From positions 1-64,000 of the forward strand of contig CAITEP010000036.1 in the NCBI GenBank assembly GCA_903891475.1: DNA of 64,000 nucleotides, read 5' to 3'. The number at the start of each line of letters is the position of its first letter. Positions within the stretch are counted from its first letter, which is position 1. Position numbers and translations under genes: made by a program. Of this stretch, positions 1 through 8,270 are shown piece by piece. The notes under the pieces are model-generated. The model was not told the origin of the DNA and searched no databases. It saw nothing but the letters and a program-made list of their open reading frames with translations. The DNA is from an uncultured Mucilaginibacter sp. Its GTDB lineage: Bacteria > Bacteroidota > Bacteroidia > Sphingobacteriales > Sphingobacteriaceae.

Positions 1-340
1 CTTTAGTTCTATAAATCATATTGCTAACAAGTTGCCCTCCGGCAGAGCTCGTTTCCTCTTCTGATTTATGGGACGTATTTAATCATTTTTTTCAATAGAA
101 TCACCAACCATTTTTGACCACATTACCCTTTTTTTTTGGATTTGAAGTGGAGTTACTATTCTATTTCAGAGGGAGGATATCTTAAATGACATAATATGGC
201 ATATCCCGTAGGGATAAAACCGTTGTAGAACTATTGTGTTAGTTTAGTTTGCCCTGCATTACCTGGCTACCCTTATACAATTTTAAGGTTAATAAACTTT
301 CAAATTATTAATAACGCAACCTACTAGGCGGTTAAGGGTA

Positions 341-357
341 GCCCGCCAAAGGCGGGC
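341..357. terminator. short GC-rich hairpin
   Basis: A perfect 7-bp stem, GCCCGCC with loop AAA and GGCGGGC, stands in otherwise AT-rich DNA. There is no U-run on either side, so a terminator role is uncertain; it may be part of a repeat element. Confidence 0.35.
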
Positions 358-574
358 ATTATAAACCTACTGATTATTTTTGCTACAAAGGTTTGACCTT
401 ACAAGTCATGGTGCCTAAGCAATAATAAATCGGTGTTTAAAATGCCGTATTTTTCAATGCTAATATGGGTTTAAAATTTCCAAGCCATATTAAGAATTTA
501 CTTTGAAAATATTATGCTTTCAAGCGGAGAATGGCCGAAAGGCTCGCATTCGGGTTTAAATAAAATTTGCAAAT

Positions 575-598
575 GTTGGTTGTGAGGACACAACCAAC
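575..598. repeat. perfect 10-bp hairpin
   Basis: GTTGGTTGTG, loop AGGA, CACAACCAAC form a perfect 10-bp stem. It lies about 160 bp beyond the 3' end of the DUF1398 gene and has no poly-U tail. It looks like a structured dispersed repeat rather than a terminator. Confidence 0.5.
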
Positions 599-758
599 GG
601 GGTATGGGCTAATTTTAAAACCGTTTAAATACTGTTTAAACTCCTCGCTAATGAGTTTGAACCTCGCTCAGTCTACTAGGATGTCAATTTTAAATTTAAA
701 CGTTGCTAAAGGCTTGTATTAAATTTTGTAAAATCAGGCTTTTTTTTATCTGAATTAT

Positions 759-1157
759 TTATCCCTCCACAACAGGTATTGGTTCCGAAACCATCGCGTT
801 TCCATTGGTATCAAAATAAGTGCAGCACATGTTTTGGGTATCAACTATCCATTTTTCAACGCCTGCCTTGGCTACGTCTGTACAAAAAGTCATGAAATCG
901 GTTTCTCCTTGCTGGTGTATCTTGATGGCGTCTTGTAGTTTCGCAATGAATGATTTAGCGGCAATATCCAAACCCTGATAAATAGGCTCCGAATTTACCT
1001 GATGTTGGTCTTCGCCGTAATATATAGTATGCCCATCGCGAACAAAATATTCATAGCAAACCAAACCCAAGGCTTTTATTTCCTGTATATAATTCGGAAA
1101 GTCGGCACCCGTTTTTACCTTTTTATGGGCATCCTTTAATTGTTTTTCTGTAAACAT
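759..1157 (-). CDS. DUF1398 family protein
   Basis: This 132-residue protein resembles the DUF1398 family (YbcV/YdfO type, sometimes labelled phage envelope protein). It is soluble, with no signal peptide or membrane segment. Family features are the N-terminal helix followed by YEYFVRDGHTIYYG and a C-terminal stretch with WIVDTQNMCCTYFD. The molecular function of the family is not established. It sits alone on the minus strand at the edge of an accessory region, beside a SUKH-type gene and hairpin repeats. The start is the ATG at 1157 and no strong Shine-Dalgarno is seen, as is usual in Bacteroidota. Confidence 0.75.
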   Translation of the reverse strand: MFTEKQLKDAHKKVKTGADFPNYIQEIKALGLVCYEYFVRDGHTIYYGEDQHQVNSEPIYQGLDIAAKSFIAKLQDAIKIHQQGETDFMTFCTDVAKAGVEKWIVDTQNMCCTYFDTNGNAMVSEPIPVVEG

Positions 1158-1249
1158 GGTTATTGTTTTAATTTACTTCATCGCTAATTTGAACAGAAGC
1201 CCCCTAAAACTTAGGTAGACAGATTTTATATATTATAACACACCGTTCG

Positions 1250-1371
1250 CCAGTTCAAGCGTTTCGCTTGAACTTAACAAAATGTCAGCGTCTGCGCTGA
1301 CGATTGCTTGTACTTTAAAGTTCAGCGCGGACACTGAAAATTCTATACTTTCAGGCGTCCGCCTGAAAGGG
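1250..1371. repeat. structured direct repeat, copy 1 (three hairpins)
   Basis: Three adjacent perfect hairpins fill about 120 bp: a 9-bp stem at 1253-1273 (GTTCAAGCG/CGCTTGAAC), a 7-bp stem at 1284-1301 (GTCAGCG/CGCTGAC) and a 9-bp stem at 1348-1369 (CTTTCAGGC/GCCTGAAAG). The same sequence, partly decayed, recurs at about 1788-1913 on the other side of the SUKH gene. Shared blocks include AACTTAACAAAA, CGTCTGCGCTGACGATTG and CACTGAAAATTCTATACTTT. Confidence 0.75.
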
Positions 1372-1385
1372 CTTTAAAGCAACTA

Positions 1386-1754
1386 TTAACTAGGAGGATT
1401 TTCAATAAATTCTACAAAGCTTTTACAAATAAAGACTTTATCACTTGGCATGCCGATAAATGGCATGTCGTAAATATATGTTGTGTCTTTTTCAATGCAA
1501 TAAGCTGTGCCTGATCCGTTTGAGCCAAAAATAAAGTAATCTGGTGCATAAGTATCTGAATGATATTCTTTATTCAATCTTATCATATTTGTTAAGGGCC
1601 ATAATTCAATATAAACATTTTCACCTGTGATTATTCCTCCATTCGATTTACTAAAGAACTCAATAAATCCTTTTGGCAAATTAAAACTTATAGATGTTGC
1701 AAAAATGTTTATCTCGTGATTTGATGGGGCATCTTTTTTCTTTATTGTTATCAT
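1386..1754 (-). CDS. SUKH superfamily (SMI1/KNR4-like) protein
   Basis: This 122-residue cytosolic protein has a typical SUKH core: LPKGFIEFFSKSNGG near residues 26-40, then YFIFGSNGSGTAYCIE near 73-88, then MPFIGMPSDKVFICKSFVEFI near the C-terminus. SUKH proteins often act as immunity proteins that neutralise contact-dependent or polymorphic toxins, but many are orphans. No toxin with a matching partner domain is visible within the window, so the role here is unknown. The gene is bracketed by two copies of a hairpin-rich repeat, and its codon use is more AT-rich than that of core genes further along, which fits acquisition. Confidence 0.75.
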   Translation of the reverse strand: MITIKKKDAPSNHEINIFATSISFNLPKGFIEFFSKSNGGIITGENVYIELWPLTNMIRLNKEYHSDTYAPDYFIFGSNGSGTAYCIEKDTTYIYDMPFIGMPSDKVFICKSFVEFIENPPS

Positions 1755-1787
1755 TTAATCTATATTTCATTTTTTTTCTGTTATAGC

Positions 1788-1913
1788 CAGTTTGAGTTTT
1801 AACCGCTTAAACTTAACAAAAGGTCCGCGTCTGCGCTGACGATTGGTTGTACTTTAAAGTTTAACGTGGACACTGAAAATTCTATACTTTCATGCGGAGG
1901 ACGATTGAAAGGG
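1788..1913. repeat. structured direct repeat, copy 2 (decayed)
   Basis: This second copy lies in the same orientation as the element at 1250-1371. The long blocks CGTCTGCGCTGACGATTG, TTGTACTTTAAAGTT and CACTGAAAATTCTATACTTT are kept. Each hairpin has lost pairing on one arm; for example CTTTCA and TGAAAG are now separated by unpaired sequence. The decay suggests an older copy or relaxed selection. Confidence 0.7.
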
Positions 1914-1925
1914 CGATGATAATTC

Positions 1926-2390
1926 CTATTTCTTTTGTTGTTTCTTATAGTCAGGTATAAACTCTTGTTTATAACAAGGCTTTTCAGTTTTGAAAATCCC
2001 TTTTTCAAATGCTTTTTTATGTAAATCTGGTAGCTGCTTAAATCTTTTCATTCGGAGCCTATCTATCTTCTTGAGTGTTATAAAATCATAAATAACGCTT
2101 GACATCATTATAACCTCTAATTCATTACAATTATCCATTAACTCTATATTTGCTCGTTCATATCCAATGTACATAAATGTTATTTTTATGACAGAAACTG
2201 GTATCTCTATTTGGAAATAACCATTTAAATCTGTTTTGCCAACTTCAGATGTATCATTAATCTTAATTAACACTTCCGGGATAGGTTCCAAAAAATCATC
2301 AATTACTCTTCCTTTAATAGTTTTTGTTTGAGCAAAAAGACTTTCTACAGAAAAACTAAAGAAAATTAAGAGAATTAATAATTTTTTCAT
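1926..2390 (-). CDS. carboxypeptidase-regulatory-like domain secreted protein
   Basis: The N-terminus, MKKLLILLIFFSFSVESLFAQ, is a clear signal peptide. It is followed by a CarboxypepD_reg-like beta-sandwich: KTIKGRVIDDFLEPIPEVLI, then TDLNGYFQIEIP, then ITFMYIGYE. This domain is typical at the N-terminus of TonB-dependent receptors, but here it is a free 154-residue protein with a basic C-terminal tail and no plug or barrel. The ATG at 2390 is preferred over a TTG three codons upstream because it directly begins the signal peptide. The role is unknown; surface or periplasmic location is inferred. Confidence 0.7.
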   Translation of the reverse strand: MKKLLILLIFFSFSVESLFAQTKTIKGRVIDDFLEPIPEVLIKINDTSEVGKTDLNGYFQIEIPVSVIKITFMYIGYERANIELMDNCNELEVIMMSSVIYDFITLKKIDRLRMKRFKQLPDLHKKAFEKGIFKTEKPCYKQEFIPDYKKQQKK

Positions 2391-2406
2391 TTTTAGCAAT
2401 TATCAT

Positions 2407-3973
2407 TTACCTCTTCAAAGCCTCCTCAATCGCTTTCTCTGCTAATGGTTCCATTATTTTATAACCTGCCAAATTTGGGTGTACCCCATCGCCCGATAAG
2501 TTTACTGGCAAGCCTTTCTTATCATCCGCCATAGCGGTAAAATAATCCAAATAAACCAAATTGTTTTTTTCGCAATAGGCTTTCAGCATGGCATTTAGGC
2601 GGGCAACTTTAGGAGCTGGGTTAAGTCCCCGTCTCCATGGAAAATCAAGCGCTGGCAATAAGGATGATATCACTACCTTAATATGGTTAGCTTGTGCCAG
2701 TTCGGCCATGCTGGCTATGTTGCCAAAGGTATCCTCCAGTTTTGAGGGGCCATTGTTTTGGGCAATATCATTGATGCCTGCCAATATTACTACTACAGAT
2801 GGTTTTAAGTTAATCACATCTTCCCTAAATCGCACCAGCATTTGTCCGGTGGTTTGGCCGCTAATGCCACGGTCGTAATAAGGTTTGTCTTTAAAAAAGG
2901 CAGGGTCGGCATTAATCCAGCCATCGGTAATGGAATTTCCCATAAAAACCACCCTTTTTTCATCGGGCCCTGGGGCGGCTAATGTACTATCAGCACCCGA
3001 ATACCTTTTAATATTGGCCCAATCCTTCCGCAACAAATAATCGGCATAGCGGCTGTTTTTTTCCATCTGCTCTAAATTGGCAACTACTTTAGCATCAATA
3101 GGTTTTAAAAGGCCTTCGGCACCAAGCCAATCGCCCAGGCGTTCAATCCAAGTATCGGTGGGTATATTTTGCTTTTGCATGCCAAAACCATGTCCGCCTT
3201 TTTCGTAAATATGTATTTCGGCAATATGCTTTGCCAAATTCCATTTATTAAACAAGCTCACACTATGTGGGGCAAGGCCAAGCCTGTCGTCGTTAGCGGC
3301 GGCAATAAACATAGGTGGGGCATCGGTAGGCACAACAGGTTGTAAAAATTCTGGCATAAAGGCATAAATAGGTGCCACAAAATCTGGACGGTTTTCGGGC
3401 GTATAATTAAATGCCGAAGATGCGGCAACCGTTCCGCCTGCCGAAAAACCGATGATGCCAATTCTGTTGGGCGCGATGGCATAATCGGCAGCATGTAAGC
3501 GCACATATTTAATAGCCTCCTTACCATCAGCAATTGATAGCGGTACCACATCCTTCACTTTATCAACAAAATCGGGCTTTTGCATATTGGCATTCAGCTC
3601 CATAACCGGGTCGTTTGTCTCACTTTGAGCCAACCTGTATTTTAACAAAAAAACCGTATACCCTTGTGGTTAAGCCATTTAGCCACATCAATGCCTTCGC
3701 TTTTCATGCTCAAAACATAAAAACCACCACCGGGCAAACTATCATGGCGGTACCGGTAGCAATGGCAGGGTCGGCAGGGTAAACAGTTAGCGATGGATGC
3801 GATACATTATAAACAACCGATTGTTTCCAGTCGTTACTAATATATTCCTTTTCATGGTAGGTCCAACTTTCGGAGCCGGGTGCGGAACCGGGATATAAGT
3901 CAATAACTTTTTGTTGCCCAAAGGCGTTTAATTGAAAAAGTAAGAGTAGGGCAAAAATAATTTTATTGGTCAT
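2407..3973 (-). pseudogene. alpha/beta hydrolase - SGNH hydrolase fusion, two frameshifts
   Basis: A secreted double esterase of about 520 residues is split across three reading frames. The start is the ATG at 3973, with a signal peptide ending LNAFGQ. The first domain is an alpha/beta hydrolase of the BD-FAE/acetylxylan esterase kind, with nucleophile motif GFSAGG, acid region AANDDRL and His in GGHGF. The second is an SGNH/GDSL hydrolase with GNSITDGW, GISGQTTGQ, AGINDI and DGVHPN. One base is missing near 3732, inside the oxyanion-hole stretch that should read CPGGGFY. A second base is missing near 3661, where HKGYTVFLLKYRL is restored by adding one base. Both sites are short G/C runs and all other codons are intact, so this is either a very recent pseudogene or a sequencing error. 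Intact relatives would deacetylate plant polysaccharides or oligosaccharides. Confidence 0.8.
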
Positions 3974-4174
3974 AATCGGATTTTTTTGGCTATAAATAGA
4001 TTCAAAACAGTCGAAATTGGTAAATATTCCAACGGCGCATATCACAAATTTAACAAAATATGTTTCGCATTATTTTAAACCTTTTTTAAAATAAATTGTC
4101 TTATTAAAATTAAAAGAGGCATTTTTAGTGCTGGTTAGTGTTTTTATCAAAATTATCCATCATCAATTTTAAAA

Positions 4175-4663
4175 ATGGCATTTAAATATGCGATATGTTA
4201 TCATTTTTTAAATTTCAGAGCCAAATGGCTTTGGCTTATTTTGGGCGCGTTTTTAATGCAAGCCTGCAAAAGCGAAAAGAAGATTTATAAGAGTGATTGT
4301 GATGATGACATTGTTTTTAAGCATATTTCGTTCAAAACCTTAATTGACAGCATAGAGCGGTATGACCAACAATTTGTGGAGATTGATGGCGTTTATGAAG
4401 AGGGCAAGGAAGAATCTGCCCTGGTAAGCGATAGTTTATTTGTTGACCATTCGAGCAACCATGCGGTTTGGGTAAACTTTAGTCAGGATTGCCCCCTATA
4501 TTTAACAGGAACCCGCCAAGGAATTTTTGAATACAACGATGGCAAATTCACCCAAATAAAAAACAAAAAAATTACCATTAGGGGTAAAATTGATGTAAGG
4601 CATAAAGGGCACTTGGGAAGTTATAGGGGAACTATTGATAGGATAAGTTTCGTGAAACTATAG
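4175..4663 (+). CDS. hypothetical lipoprotein
   Basis: This 162-residue protein has an N-terminal hydrophobic segment ending in a lipobox-like LMQAC near residue 30, so an outer-membrane or periplasmic lipoprotein is likely. The remainder is a compact domain with DSIERYDQQFVEIDGVYEEG and KITIRGKIDVRHKGH, reminiscent of small OB-like beta folds seen in other Bacteroidota lipoproteins. No family was recognised. It is transcribed alone, diverging from the broken esterase and converging on the PhnP-like gene. Confidence 0.6.
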   Translation: MAFKYAICYHFLNFRAKWLWLILGAFLMQACKSEKKIYKSDCDDDIVFKHISFKTLIDSIERYDQQFVEIDGVYEEGKEESALVSDSLFVDHSSNHAVWVNFSQDCPLYLTGTRQGIFEYNDGKFTQIKNKKITIRGKIDVRHKGHLGSYRGTIDRISFVKL

Positions 4664-4682
4664 CTAAAACTGAAGCTTAGAA

Positions 4683-5444
4683 TTATATGGTAAGTTCCAA
4701 ACCATCATAAGCCAGTTCGATATTTGGGGGTAATTCGGCCGAAATTTCTTCATGCAGACCTAAATTATGGCTGATGTGCGTAAAATAAGTTTTCTCGGCA
4801 CCTATCTCATTCGCGAATAAAATAGCTTCCTCAAATGTAAAGTGCGATATGTGCGATTTTTTTTGTAAGGCATTTATAACCAATATTTTAGAGCCTTTTA
4901 TTTTTTCTTTTTCGGTATCGCTTACCGTTTTGGCATCAGTTATATAGGTAAAATCATTGACCCTAAAACCCAATACCGGCAGTTTATAGTGCATCACCTC
5001 GATAGGGGTAAATTGGGTTTTGCCTATATTAAAAGACTCAATTTCAATATGGTGTATGTTTATCTGAGGTACCCCCGGATAGTGTGGCTCTTCAAAAATA
5101 TAATAAAACTCTCTTTTCAAGGCATTTTCCACTCTTGTGTTAGCGTACACATCAATTGGCTTTTTTTGCTTGTAATTAAAAGCCCTGATATCATCTAAAC
5201 CAGCAATATGATCCTTGTGTTCGTGGGTAAAAACAATGGCATCTAGGTGTTGCACATTAGCTCTCAGCATTTGGTACCTGAAATCGGGCCCGGTATCAAC
5301 TACAATAGTTTTATCAGCTGTTTTTATAAGTATGGAGCTGCGCAAACGTTTATCTCGGTGATCGTTTGAGGTGCAAACACGACAATTACAGGCAATAACC
5401 GGTACGCCCTGCGAAGTTCCTGTACCTAAAAATGTTACTATCAC
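4683..5444 (-). CDS. PhnP-like metallo-beta-lactamase-fold hydrolase
   Basis: The protein has 253 residues with the metal-binding HxHxDH motif as THEHKDH at residues 73-79, further ligands in MHYKLP and YITDAKT, and a C-terminal FTHISHNLG. The N-terminal GTGTSQGVPVIACNCRVC carries the Cys-x-Cys-x2-Cys pattern that binds a structural zinc in E. coli PhnP, a cyclic phosphodiesterase. A phosphodiesterase role is inferred by that resemblance; there are no phosphonate genes nearby. The start codon overlaps the stop of the upstream 90-residue gene by 4 bp, so the two are translationally coupled. Confidence 0.85.
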   Translation of the reverse strand: MIVTFLGTGTSQGVPVIACNCRVCTSNDHRDKRLRSSILIKTADKTIVVDTGPDFRYQMLRANVQHLDAIVFTHEHKDHIAGLDDIRAFNYKQKKPIDVYANTRVENALKREFYYIFEEPHYPGVPQINIHHIEIESFNIGKTQFTPIEVMHYKLPVLGFRVNDFTYITDAKTVSDTEKEKIKGSKILVINALQKKSHISHFTFEEAILFANEIGAEKTYFTHISHNLGLHEEISAELPPNIELAYDGLELTI

Positions 5445-5713
5445 AGTTGCAGTTTTGTTTGTTTAAGTTGCTGCAAAAATGATATTTGTTTTTCATCCAG
5501 CAAGTTATAATCAATTTCGAGCTCGCTTGCCAGTTCGGCAATGGCGTTTATTTTACTCTCTAAGCCGGCAAATTTGTTAATAACCACAATTTTGCTGTTT
5601 TGCAGTAAACAAGCGCCGGTTTTAAAATTACCTTTTTCATAACGCACCTTGTAACCTGCTGTTTTTAACAAGGTTTCCAATTTTTCGAGCGTATGGTTGG
5701 TAAAAGTTAACAT
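5441..5713 (-). CDS. small conserved hypothetical protein, coupled to PhnP-like gene
   Basis: This 90-residue cytosolic protein has an N-terminal helix, a central beta hairpin (GACLLQNSKIVVINKFAG) and a C-terminal helical region rich in Leu, Glu and Lys. No family with known function was recognised. The 4-bp ATGA-type overlap with the downstream metallo-hydrolase indicates a two-gene operon, so it may be an accessory or partner protein. Confidence 0.65.
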   Translation of the reverse strand: MLTFTNHTLEKLETLLKTAGYKVRYEKGNFKTGACLLQNSKIVVINKFAGLESKINAIAELASELEIDYNLLDEKQISFLQQLKQTKLQL

Positions 5714-6042
5714 GGTTTGTCAAAAATAAGAAGAATAGTGTGAACGGCAATAATGTGCAAAATTAAAGATGTGTTAATTGTGTTGTGCGACTTGATTTTT
5801 TGAGCATCAAAAACGGGAGTAGTTGATTGGGTAAGCGGTTGGTTAGGTGAATAGTTAAGAAATGAAAAGTACCAACCCATAAAGAAACTAAACTCACTCT
5901 CTCCCGATAGCTATCGGGATGGAGAGGGCCGGGGTGAGGCTTTCATCAAGCTTTCTCAATTTTTAAATTGAACACGCCTATCTATTTAATAAATTACTAT
6001 ATTGAGCCTCAATATTCAATTATAAACTTTTCAATCAAAATA
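5714..6042. other. intergenic region with palindromic repeat
   Basis: This gap of about 330 bp lies between divergent genes. It holds the perfect palindrome at 5902-5919 inside a CTCTC...GAGAG context followed by GGGCCGGGGTGAGG, a pattern like dispersed Bacteroidota intergenic repeats. No gene is seen. Confidence 0.55.
5902..5919. repeat. palindrome TCCCGATAG/CTATCGGGA
   Basis: This perfect 18-bp palindrome is flanked by CTCTC on the left and GAGAG on the right, so it can extend into a longer hairpin. The same core CCGATAGCTATCGG recurs at 50736-50755, and a variant with one extra G is at 51406-51424. Confidence 0.7.
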
Positions 6043-7179
6043 ATGGAACAAGCTAACAACAGGTTTCTTTCGCTGGATGTTTTTCGCGGACTAACAATTT
6101 GTTTTATGATTATTGTAAACACGGGTGGGAGTGGCGCGACACCCTTTGCCCCCTTGGAACATGCCCGCTGGTTTGGTTTTACCCCTACCGATTTGGTATT
6201 TCCTTCTTTTTTGTTTGCCGTGGGGAATGCCATGAGTTTTTCGCAAAAGAAATTTATCGACATGGCTACCGGTAGCATTTTGCTTACCATATTTAAGCGT
6301 ACCGCAATTATATTTTTATTGGGATACTTAATGTATTGGTTCCCGTTTGTTCATCAAACTCCCAATGGCATCGCGTTTGCACCAATTAGCCATACCCGCA
6401 TTTTTGGGGTTTTGCAACGCATCGCGCTTTGCTATATGTTCGCTTCGCTGATTATTTATTTTTTTAAATCAACTACGGCGGTTATCATTATTAGCGTTAT
6501 TTTATTGGTAGGCTACTGGGCCGCATTGCTGCAGTTTGGCGATAGTGCAGCGCCTTATGGCATGCTTACAAATGCCGGAACTTACCTCGACAAGTTTTTA
6601 CTAGGCGATAACCACCTTTACCATGGGGAAGGTGTAGCATTCGACCCGGAAGGTATTTTGAGTACCTTCCCTGCTATTGTAAATGTAATTTGCGGGTATT
6701 TCGCCGGTAAGTTTATACAAGAGAAAGGTAAGGGATATGAAACCATCGCCAAGCTGATGCTTTTCGGAGCGTTGTTTATTTTTATCGCCCTGTTCTGGAA
6801 CATGACCTTCCCGATCGCCAAAAAATTATGGAGTAGTCCGTTTGTGTTGTTGACAGTTGGTATCGACCTATTAATTATTTCCTCATTAATATATATAGTG
6901 GAGATTCTGAACTTTAACAAAGGCAACTGGACGGCTTTTTTTACCACTGTTGGCAAAAACCCATTACCGGTTTATCTGTTCTCAGAGTTGTTTGTGGTGG
7001 TTTTGTATTTGATTAATGTAGATGGCAAAACAAATTTGTTTGATTGGGTAAACAAAGTATTTTTTCAGGTAGTGGCACCGGGTGCGGTCGGGTCCTTGTT
7101 TTTCGCGGTGAGTTATATGCTACTTTGCTGGTGTTTTGGTAAGATATTAGATAAAAACAAGATATATCTGAGAGTATAA
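6043..7179 (+). CDS. acyltransferase-like membrane protein (HGSNAT/COG4299, DUF5009 type)
   Basis: This 378-residue polytopic membrane protein has about ten hydrophobic segments. The N-terminal signature RFLSLDVFRGLTICFMIIVN is typical of the bacterial relatives of heparan-alpha-glucosaminide N-acetyltransferase (COG4299), followed by the expected HARWFGFTPTDLVFPSFLF. These proteins are thought to transfer acetyl groups across the membrane to sugars, and in Bacteroidota are often linked to N-acetylglucosamine use, although no such genes are adjacent here. The ATG at 6043 is preferred over an upstream TTG, since homologues begin just before the DVFRGL motif. Confidence 0.85.
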   Translation: MEQANNRFLSLDVFRGLTICFMIIVNTGGSGATPFAPLEHARWFGFTPTDLVFPSFLFAVGNAMSFSQKKFIDMATGSILLTIFKRTAIIFLLGYLMYWFPFVHQTPNGIAFAPISHTRIFGVLQRIALCYMFASLIIYFFKSTTAVIIISVILLVGYWAALLQFGDSAAPYGMLTNAGTYLDKFLLGDNHLYHGEGVAFDPEGILSTFPAIVNVICGYFAGKFIQEKGKGYETIAKLMLFGALFIFIALFWNMTFPIAKKLWSSPFVLLTVGIDLLIISSLIYIVEILNFNKGNWTAFFTTVGKNPLPVYLFSELFVVVLYLINVDGKTNLFDWVNKVFFQVVAPGAVGSLFFAVSYMLLCWCFGKILDKNKIYLRV

Positions 7180-7188
7180 CCTTGCTTT

Positions 7189-7226
7189 AATCGGGTAATT
7201 GTTTTAGGATAATTACCCGATTTTTT
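7189..7226. terminator. bidirectional terminator
   Basis: The perfect 12-bp stem AATCGGGTAATT/AATTACCCGATT has a 10-nt loop and is followed by a T-run on the plus strand. It lies between the convergent acyltransferase-like and cyclase genes, overlapping the stop of the latter. Confidence 0.8.
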
Positions 7227-8268
7227 AGGCAATCACTTTATAAACTACCACCGGGTTGGCCTTATTTTTCAAAGTTACATCGCCGATTTTTTCGCAATGG
7301 AACGATTCTTTGGCTTTATGGTAAACTTCCTCGGTAATAATAATCTCTCCCGCCTTAGCTACTGATTGCAACCTTTGCGCCGTATTTACCGCATCGCCAA
7401 TCACCGTATAATCTAATCTTTTGAGAGAAGCTGAGCCGATATTTCCCGAAACCATCTCGCCCGAGTTGATACCAATAGCTACTTGGGGTTTAAATACCCG
7501 GTCGTCCAGTAATTGTTCCTCTACCAAGGCCAGCTGCTCCCTTACCGCTATGGCTACGTCAATGGCTCTGTCGAGGTGAAATTTACCTCTGAAAACCGCC
7601 ATCACGGCATCACCCATAAATTTATCAACATGGCCTTTTTGCGCGATGATTTCTTTTACAATCATATCAAAAAGATTGTTGATCATTTTTACTATGGCAT
7701 TGGCAGGTACCTTTTCGGTAATGGCCGTAAAGCCACAAATATCAATAAACATCACGGTAGCCTCCAGCGTCTCACTTTCAGTAACGTTATTTTCAAACTC
7801 CTTATGCGCCATAAAGTTGAGCACATTCTCATCCACATACATTTTAAGGATGTTGTTTTCCTTAATGGCTTTCATGGTTTCGCGCAATTGCAAAACATGC
7901 TGTATCGTTTTTTCAACGGTTAGGTCGAGATCCTCAAAATCAACCGGTTTGCAAACAAAATCAAAAGCACCCCTGTTCATAGCGGTACGAATGTTAGGCA
8001 TATCGCCATAGGCCGATACCATTACTGCTTTTAACATGGGGTTGGCTTCGGGCAGACGAGATAGGAGGGTAAGTCCATCCATAATCGGCATATTGATATC
8101 ACTCAAAATAACATCCAGATCGGGGTTATCGCTGATTTTTTGGAGTGCCTCTTCCCCATTTTGGGCGAATAAAAACTCATAAATGTTTTCCCGTATTTTT
8201 TTACGGAACTTTTGTTTTATCAGCAGTTCTAAGTCGCTTTCATCGTCAACCACTAAAATCTTGGCCAT
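7225..8268 (-). CDS. response regulator with class III adenylate cyclase domain
   Basis: Residues 1-125 form a CheY-like receiver with the acidic pair at D8-D9, phospho-acceptor D57 in VILSDINMP, and KP in FVCKPVDF. After a helical linker, residues 165-347 form a class III cyclase domain. The metal Asp residues are in FIDICGFT (D176) and DKFMGDAVM (D220). K216 and the LDYTVIGDAVN segment match the adenine-specifying Lys/Asp pair, and the Asn and Arg in GDAVNTAQR fit the catalytic pair. It should therefore make cAMP in response to phosphorylation (inference). The single-domain receiver gene lies 2 bp upstream; no histidine kinase is adjacent. A Crp-family regulator is encoded 44 kb away in the same window. 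Confidence 0.9.
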   Translation of the reverse strand: MAKILVVDDESDLELLIKQKFRKKIRENIYEFLFAQNGEEALQKISDNPDLDVILSDINMPIMDGLTLLSRLPEANPMLKAVMVSAYGDMPNIRTAMNRGAFDFVCKPVDFEDLDLTVEKTIQHVLQLRETMKAIKENNILKMYVDENVLNFMAHKEFENNVTESETLEATVMFIDICGFTAITEKVPANAIVKMINNLFDMIVKEIIAQKGHVDKFMGDAVMAVFRGKFHLDRAIDVAIAVREQLALVEEQLLDDRVFKPQVAIGINSGEMVSGNIGSASLKRLDYTVIGDAVNTAQRLQSVAKAGEIIITEEVYHKAKESFHCEKIGDVTLKNKANPVVVYKVIA

Positions 8269-8270
8269 TG

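Larger units (their letters stand above)
1..758. other. gene-free, repeat-like intergenic stretch
   Basis: No open frame with recognisable coding character was found on either strand. The stretch contains two perfect hairpins (341-357 and 575-598) and AT-rich filler. A segment at 205-225 reads like the short dispersed intergenic elements common in Bacteroidota genomes; that is an impression from memory and was not searched. It could be the downstream end of an accessory island or decayed mobile DNA, but no transposase remnant is visible. Confidence 0.5.

Noticed and set aside
1386..2390. Toxin-immunity or defence island around the SUKH gene
   Set aside because: No toxin, Rhs/PAAR, T6SS or defence gene is visible within several kb, so only an orphan SUKH gene is claimed.
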